Position numbers and translations under genes: made by a program
Source of the DNA: Dryas octopetala
Taxonomy: Eukaryota > Streptophyta > Magnoliopsida > Rosales > Rosaceae
Assembly (NCBI GenBank): GCA_963921425.1
Contig: OY992833.1
Span: 24,910,698 to 24,974,697 of the forward strand
Direction of reading: 5' to 3'
DNA length: 64,000 bases
Part shown: one piece after another, positions 59,301-64,000 of the stretch
Numbering within the stretch: position 1 is the first letter of the stretch
How the letters are laid out: the number at the start of each line of letters is the position of its first letter
The notes under the pieces: generated by a model
The model's database searches: none
The model's input: only the letters and a program-made list of their open reading frames with translations
Told to the model about the DNA's origin: nothing

Positions 59301-60997
59301 CTTTTCATACATATTTTATGGCTACTATGATCCCCTGCATGAGCCACCCTTTTCTAATCCATATAGAAGCAAATGAGAGAAACTAATTTCTAAATATAAT
59401 TGCAATAACTAAACTATTCTTTATTTGTTTATTATGTGCTAGCAAAAAAGTCGAGTGTGTACTGGATTAGATGTGAACCCTTGAATTTGTAATACCTGAC
59501 TATAATTGAAATAAATAAAATCGATCACAGCTGAGAATCCTTTCTATAGGGCAATTTATAACTAATTAACTACCCATCAATAAAGTGATGAAAAGCGCCA
59601 ATTAGAGAAATTGGCCCTTGGTGATTCCTGGACAGATTTGTGAAGTTTGGTAGGTGGGTAGTCTTAGCTATTGTACGTGAAATTTGCCAAACAAGGCTTT
59701 ATTGCGGATCGAGTAATATTATTCAAAGATATTGGAGCATTAACATAGATGGTATGGTAGTCTTTTAAGACATTTGACTGGCAATAATATTATAATTATT
59801 ATTGTGGTGCTAACTAGTAATTTGACTGAGATATGCATGGTCTCTAGCTCTTTGACTCATGACTGACACAACTATCTTTCCTTCCTTGCATTTCAATTAA
59901 AAAATTCACACAACACAAAGTGAGAGAGAAGAATTTAATCAAAGCTATTCTTAATTTCTAAGTAAAACCCAAAAAAAAAAAAAAAATAGAAGAGAGGAAA
60001 ACAACGCGGTTTGGTCTCCTCTCCTTGACGAATGATGATAAGAACTAAGTTGGTGAATAGTGTGAGAAGAGAAAAAGTGTGATGAAAAGTCAAAAAAACT
60101 CAAATGGGGCAAGGTGGTTTGTGAATCCCATGAATCTCCACTTCCAAGGCTCAAATAAAACAGATTATATGAGTGAAAAGATGTGTTGGAAAGAAAGGTA
60201 GAGCAGTCAAAGGAGCTAGCCCTCCCCGTGTTACATGGAACAAAAGGTAGTAATCAAAGATTCAAAGATAGAGTTTGATAAAGGTTGTTGCAGCAGTTCT
60301 ACAATCTAGACAAAGTTAATTAAGCACACGGTCGTCCTTTGAACCTTATTCCCATTCATTTGCTCATTCATATATTCTCTTCCTTTATTATCATCCCCAT
60401 TTTTAACTTTAATGCACCAGCTTGCTCTCTAAGCCATCTATGGTGAAGCAAAAGATCTTTGTCAATGCACAACTTCACATAAGTCGTCTCAAACTATTGA
60501 GGAAAAGTAGAAGGTTCAAACCCCCACAGCGTTCTAGATTAAACAAACCCAGAAACATTAAACAAGCATTTTCTTTGGAGAGTGGAAGGTTTGTACTATA
60601 CTCCATTTTGCAAGGGTTCAAGTTTTCGAGGGAGCGTGGAGATTTGAATTTTTCTTGTCGTGTTTGAAGATCATTCCCGGACTTTGAGATTGCCTTTGTT
60701 CTGCTTTGGTTAATGTGGCATCATAGAACCTGTCTTTGTGCAAGCAGCATCTCCAAAATATTTTAAAACTCTGATGCTAAAGTCATGAACATGTACAAGG
60801 GTAACAAACTGCTCATTTCATCAACTACTTTGAATTTATTTACAGGTTTGTACAATTTCGCAAAGAGAAACAGAATTAATTACTCAAAAATACAACAAAT
60901 TTTTAAAACTATAGAGGATTGCTACAATGGGAACTTGTTTTCAGTACAATGACTCATCAACCCTGTGCAATGCATTTGGTTACTGGTACATGAATTT
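56373..60997. other. Long intergenic region, no gene seen
   Basis: Includes the promoter/5' UTR of the ERF gene (to about 56.6 kb). Non-coding beyond that: a 27-bp direct duplication at 57787-57840 (AGTGTAGATTCTTATTTGAA), a (TA)n tract near 58045-58070, and a T-rich run at 58282. The right end near 60.8-61.0 kb is 3' UTR of the Nudix gene. I could not support any gene. Confidence 0.55.
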
Positions 60998-62261
60998 TCA
61001 AGCTGCAAGTTGTTGAACATTAGAATTATTACCAAAGCAGCAAGGTGAGGACATTTGATGCTCTGGTCCTACTTCTGAGATTGGTGGCATCAGAGGAAGT
61101 TCCTCAAGTTCTTTTCTCGTGTCATTTTCTGCAGTCTCTGAGAGAGCTGTCAAAAGTTTTCTAAGAGCTTCTCGCATCCAATCATACCGGCAGAATCTGA
61201 ATGCTTCTTCTATGGTAAGCTGAAAAGGGTATAACAGCCAACTATTTATCTCAAGTCCTCAGTTATAATAGCAAGGCACAGACTTTGTTATCTAAACTGA
61301 TTACTGATTTATAATGCTTTTTTCTAACACAGTAAAGAGAAGAAAGCGAGATTCTGATGTCATCTTTCAAGTTTCAATGATGGTTATGATAGTTCCCTGT
61401 ATTTCTTAGGGTGGACCAAAATTTACATCAATATATAACTCACCCATTTCCTTCCATAGTTAGCCTTCTCGGGCCATGAGTCGAGCTCTTCAGTCACCTG
61501 TAGCGCAAACATGTAACCTTTGCAACCTCCTTGCAGGTTGATGGTATTCTGTTTGCTCTTGCTTCTGAACTCCCAAACTCCCAGTGGATTTTCCTGAAGC
61601 AAACATAAAATTTTATTTGTTTAGTTGAGCCAGCGTTAGGATAATCATCTTTTATGTACAGAATCATACTTCAGTCTCAGTATTAAGCACTGGACATTGT
61701 AATCACATTGAGCATGTACCAATGAGTTGAGAATTGGGTGGAAAGATGAAAACAGATTCCAAAACTATTGAAAGGGCACATAAAGTTGAACAGACTTTTA
61801 AGGCAATGCAATCAACCCCAATTTCCACTTTGAAATATGAGGTGAGAATCCATTACAACAACAGGTTACATGTGAGAATATGTGAGGCAGAAAATCCCTA
61901 CATCTAGAGGTCCAGTTACAAATTCCTATTTCAATTAAACATTACAGTGCCAAAGGGTCCATGCCTGTTACCAAGCAGGGAAGAGAAACCTACACCAAGA
62001 ACTCCCTTCACTCCTGCTTCCTCCAAGGCCTCACGACAGGCAGCTTCGCCCATGGTTTCGTCATCCTCCCATCCACCCTGATCATGAACGAAGGTGTTGA
62101 TATGTTCAGTATTCAAAGTGGAGCTTTAAGCATGGAACAAATAAAGCAGGAAGATAGATACCTTTGGAAACACAAGATCATCCCGGTTTGGTGAAGAAAT
62201 CATGAGAACAAGCAGTTTTTCCTCTACATTGCAATTGCTACACCCAACAGTCTTTTCAAAC
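60998..62261 (-). CDS. Nudix hydrolase, NUDT12/13-like (partial, 5' exon not found in window)
   Basis: Four exons on the minus strand: 62261-62162, 62077-61994, 61593-61444 and 61219-60998, all GT..AG and in frame. The first enters in phase 1, so at least one upstream exon with the start is missing; I found none to the end of the window. The Nudix box is complete (GGWEDDETMGEAACREALEE followed by AGVKG), with the catalytic REALEEAG core that binds divalent metal. Before it is LVLMISSPNRDDLVFPK; after it NPLGVWEFRSKSK, GGCKGYMFALQVTEEL and the WLTIEEAFRFCRYDWMREAL helix. This text matches Arabidopsis NUDT12/13, which hydrolyse diadenosine polyphosphates in mitochondria; substrate here by homology. 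The C-terminal tail after LRKLLTALSE is longer than in NUDT13. Confidence 0.9.
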
Positions 62262-64000
62262 CTGTAAGGAATACATCTATTTTTTTACACCAAAGCAATA
62301 AGTCAGATTAGATCCAAAAGTCCCTCAAAACACTCCAACTAATGAGAGAGAATATAGCTGGTCAAAAGGGAAATGCAGAATGGAAAGAAAGTCCCCACTA
62401 AACCCTCAGAGAGATAAGAGAGGGTGGTGCTTAGGGAAGAAGAGTATCAACGCATGGATAGGATATCCAGCACAGTGAAAGCATAGGACCAACACAAAGA
62501 ATGCACTAGTTATGATGACATGCTATACCTACTGAACCATATTATCAAGCTTAAGCTTCTATGAATTACCAACATTTCACAAGCCAAAAAGGTTTGATCT
62601 TGAAATTAATAGTCCAATCACTCACACACTCTGCCTAGCTAATAGTTATGCTCAAGCTAGTTAATGAGAGGAAGGCGTCCAATCAAGCATATGGTACTAA
62701 GTCTCTATTAGTATGTCGATACTAATTGGAGTAAAAAGAAAATCCAATCATCAGATACCTCCTGCTAATCTTTTAGAAAAGAAAAAGAAGCAAAAGAAAT
62801 TAGGGAGACAAAATATAATGTAAACAAAAGATTCCAAAATTTTGCAGCATTTCCTGCATTTTTCATGAAACTAAACCAATACTTGAAGGCGGTCGTATTC
62901 GTAAGCATAATAATTGTTGTTAATATGACATTTAGAGGAGGAGATTTAAAGTTGTCTGGCACTTTCTATTTAGAAGAGATATATGGTTAACAACTGAGTT
63001 ATGCCGTGGCCACATATTTTCAAGCATAATATTGTCAATCAACAAATATCCAAGTAAGGGAACAATACAACACCAGACTTAAAATTTGGACAAAATCATT
63101 ACTATGGCATCTCTCCAACTTTTCTTACTGCATTATTTAGAATGAGAGGAAAATGTTGAAGTTTCTTATCTCGCAATGTCAACTCAAAATGAAGTGAAAG
63201 CTGATAAGTTCAGCTCATTACTCAATTGGATGCTTTATGTAGTCATAAGGCAAAGAGACATATGGATACATACACACATAATAAAGTCCCTAAATATTGA
63301 CAAGTTTTATACTCTTTAGATCAGAAACCAACGGTTGAGATGCATTTTACTCAATTATCTCAACCATCAAAATTTGGTTTAACGGATAAGAACATGTTAT
63401 TATTTATTCAAATATTTACTACAAAATAACTATATATTACACATGTGTGCGTGTGCATGCAAACAAACTCACAATAGACAACATCACTACAGTGTAATGC
63501 TAGAAGCGGCATTACAAAAAGGTTTATGGTGTGAAGTGTGAACACTTCACTCATGAGGCATCTTAAGTCAATGCTTAGGCCCAGCTCTGCAACACCGTTG
63601 GCCACTAGCAATGGACAAGCAATTTGCTAACAAACTTTGGGACCCAGAGGAAAGCTTTTTATCACCTCAATACTTGCCAATAGAGTCCATTTTTGCTCAC
63701 CACAAAAAGGCGGTGGTGGTGAACATTACCATCATTATGGATGGGTGACACGTGTCCCACCATGGTGAGCAAAAATGAATCCCTTGCTATTATGCAATTA
63801 TTTCCAAGCACAAGATTACAACTATTTGAGACATACTTAACACATGATACTCCTACAACATACAAAATATACAAAATTTAGCATATTAACAGACTTGTCT
63901 AAAAGGGAAAGGCAATAATTGCTTCCTGAACAATTTATGATCACAGTTAGCTTCAAAATAGGAAAGAAACTGATGGTGTAGAAGAGTGACCAAAAACAGT
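62262..64000. other. Probable large first intron of the Nudix gene
   Basis: No exon with the expected N-terminal text (ARTGR..QRY, then RLVSGCIPYR) could be found on the minus strand here, so the upstream exon is probably beyond the right edge. The stretch is AT-rich and non-coding. A small inverted repeat lies at 63688-63777 (CATTTTTGCTCACCA against TGGTGAGCAAAAATG), likely a MITE. Confidence 0.55.

Noticed and set aside
1..64000. tRNA or rRNA genes
   Set aside because: No cloverleaf-type segment or rRNA text noticed on reading; a tRNAscan-SE run would settle it.

Overview
This is nuclear DNA from a flowering plant. It is AT-rich, its genes have many introns, and its families are plant ones (KUP/HAK potassium transporters, a PUB E3 ligase, AP2/ERF, DUF761, sterol 8,7-isomerase HYD1, NUDX). 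Small terminal-inverted-repeat transposons are common. The protein flavour is eudicot; I lean towards Rosaceae, but the sequence alone cannot prove the species. Exon boundaries were read by eye from splice sites, frame continuity and family knowledge.

Layout. Left part (1-16.4 kb), ordinary single genes: a DUF761 protein (-), an SRC2-like C2-domain protein (-), sterol 8,7-isomerase HYD1 (-), a BPA1-like RRM protein (-) and a DHHC protein S-acyltransferase (+). Middle (17.2-43.2 kb): a tandem array of four HAK5-type potassium transporters, all on the minus strand, plus a short relic of a fifth. In transcription order they are D (42.2-37.5 kb), C (36.4-33.4 kb), B (29.6-26.2 kb) and A (23.1-17.3 kb). 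B, C and D look intact (796, 747 and 765 aa). A is a pseudogene with several independent lesions, and its intron 2 holds three small transposons. C is the divergent member: it has lost one intron exactly, uses one GC-AG splice site and has a GC-rich last exon.

At 43.3-45.1 kb, next to the array, lies a complete Pack-MULE-type element of 1781 bp with about 400-bp terminal inverted repeats and a perfect 9-bp target duplication. It carries pieces of three unrelated plant genes (a BES1/BZR1 homolog, a tonoplast monosaccharide transporter and homoserine kinase) and an open frame that runs through all three. A further long-TIR element (45.8-46.9 kb) is an inverted relative of one inside pseudogene A.

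Right part (47-64 kb): a four-exon gene for a small, probably mitochondrial membrane protein (-), a U-box/ARM E3 ligase (-), a LEAFY PETIOLE/ERF086-like AP2/ERF factor (-), and the 3' portion of a Nudix hydrolase of the NUDT12/13 type (-) whose first exon is not found and probably lies beyond the right edge. The genes do not form one pathway. The one functional cluster is the potassium-transporter array, where duplication, deletion, intron change and transposition are all visible. I saw no tRNA, rRNA or CRISPR.
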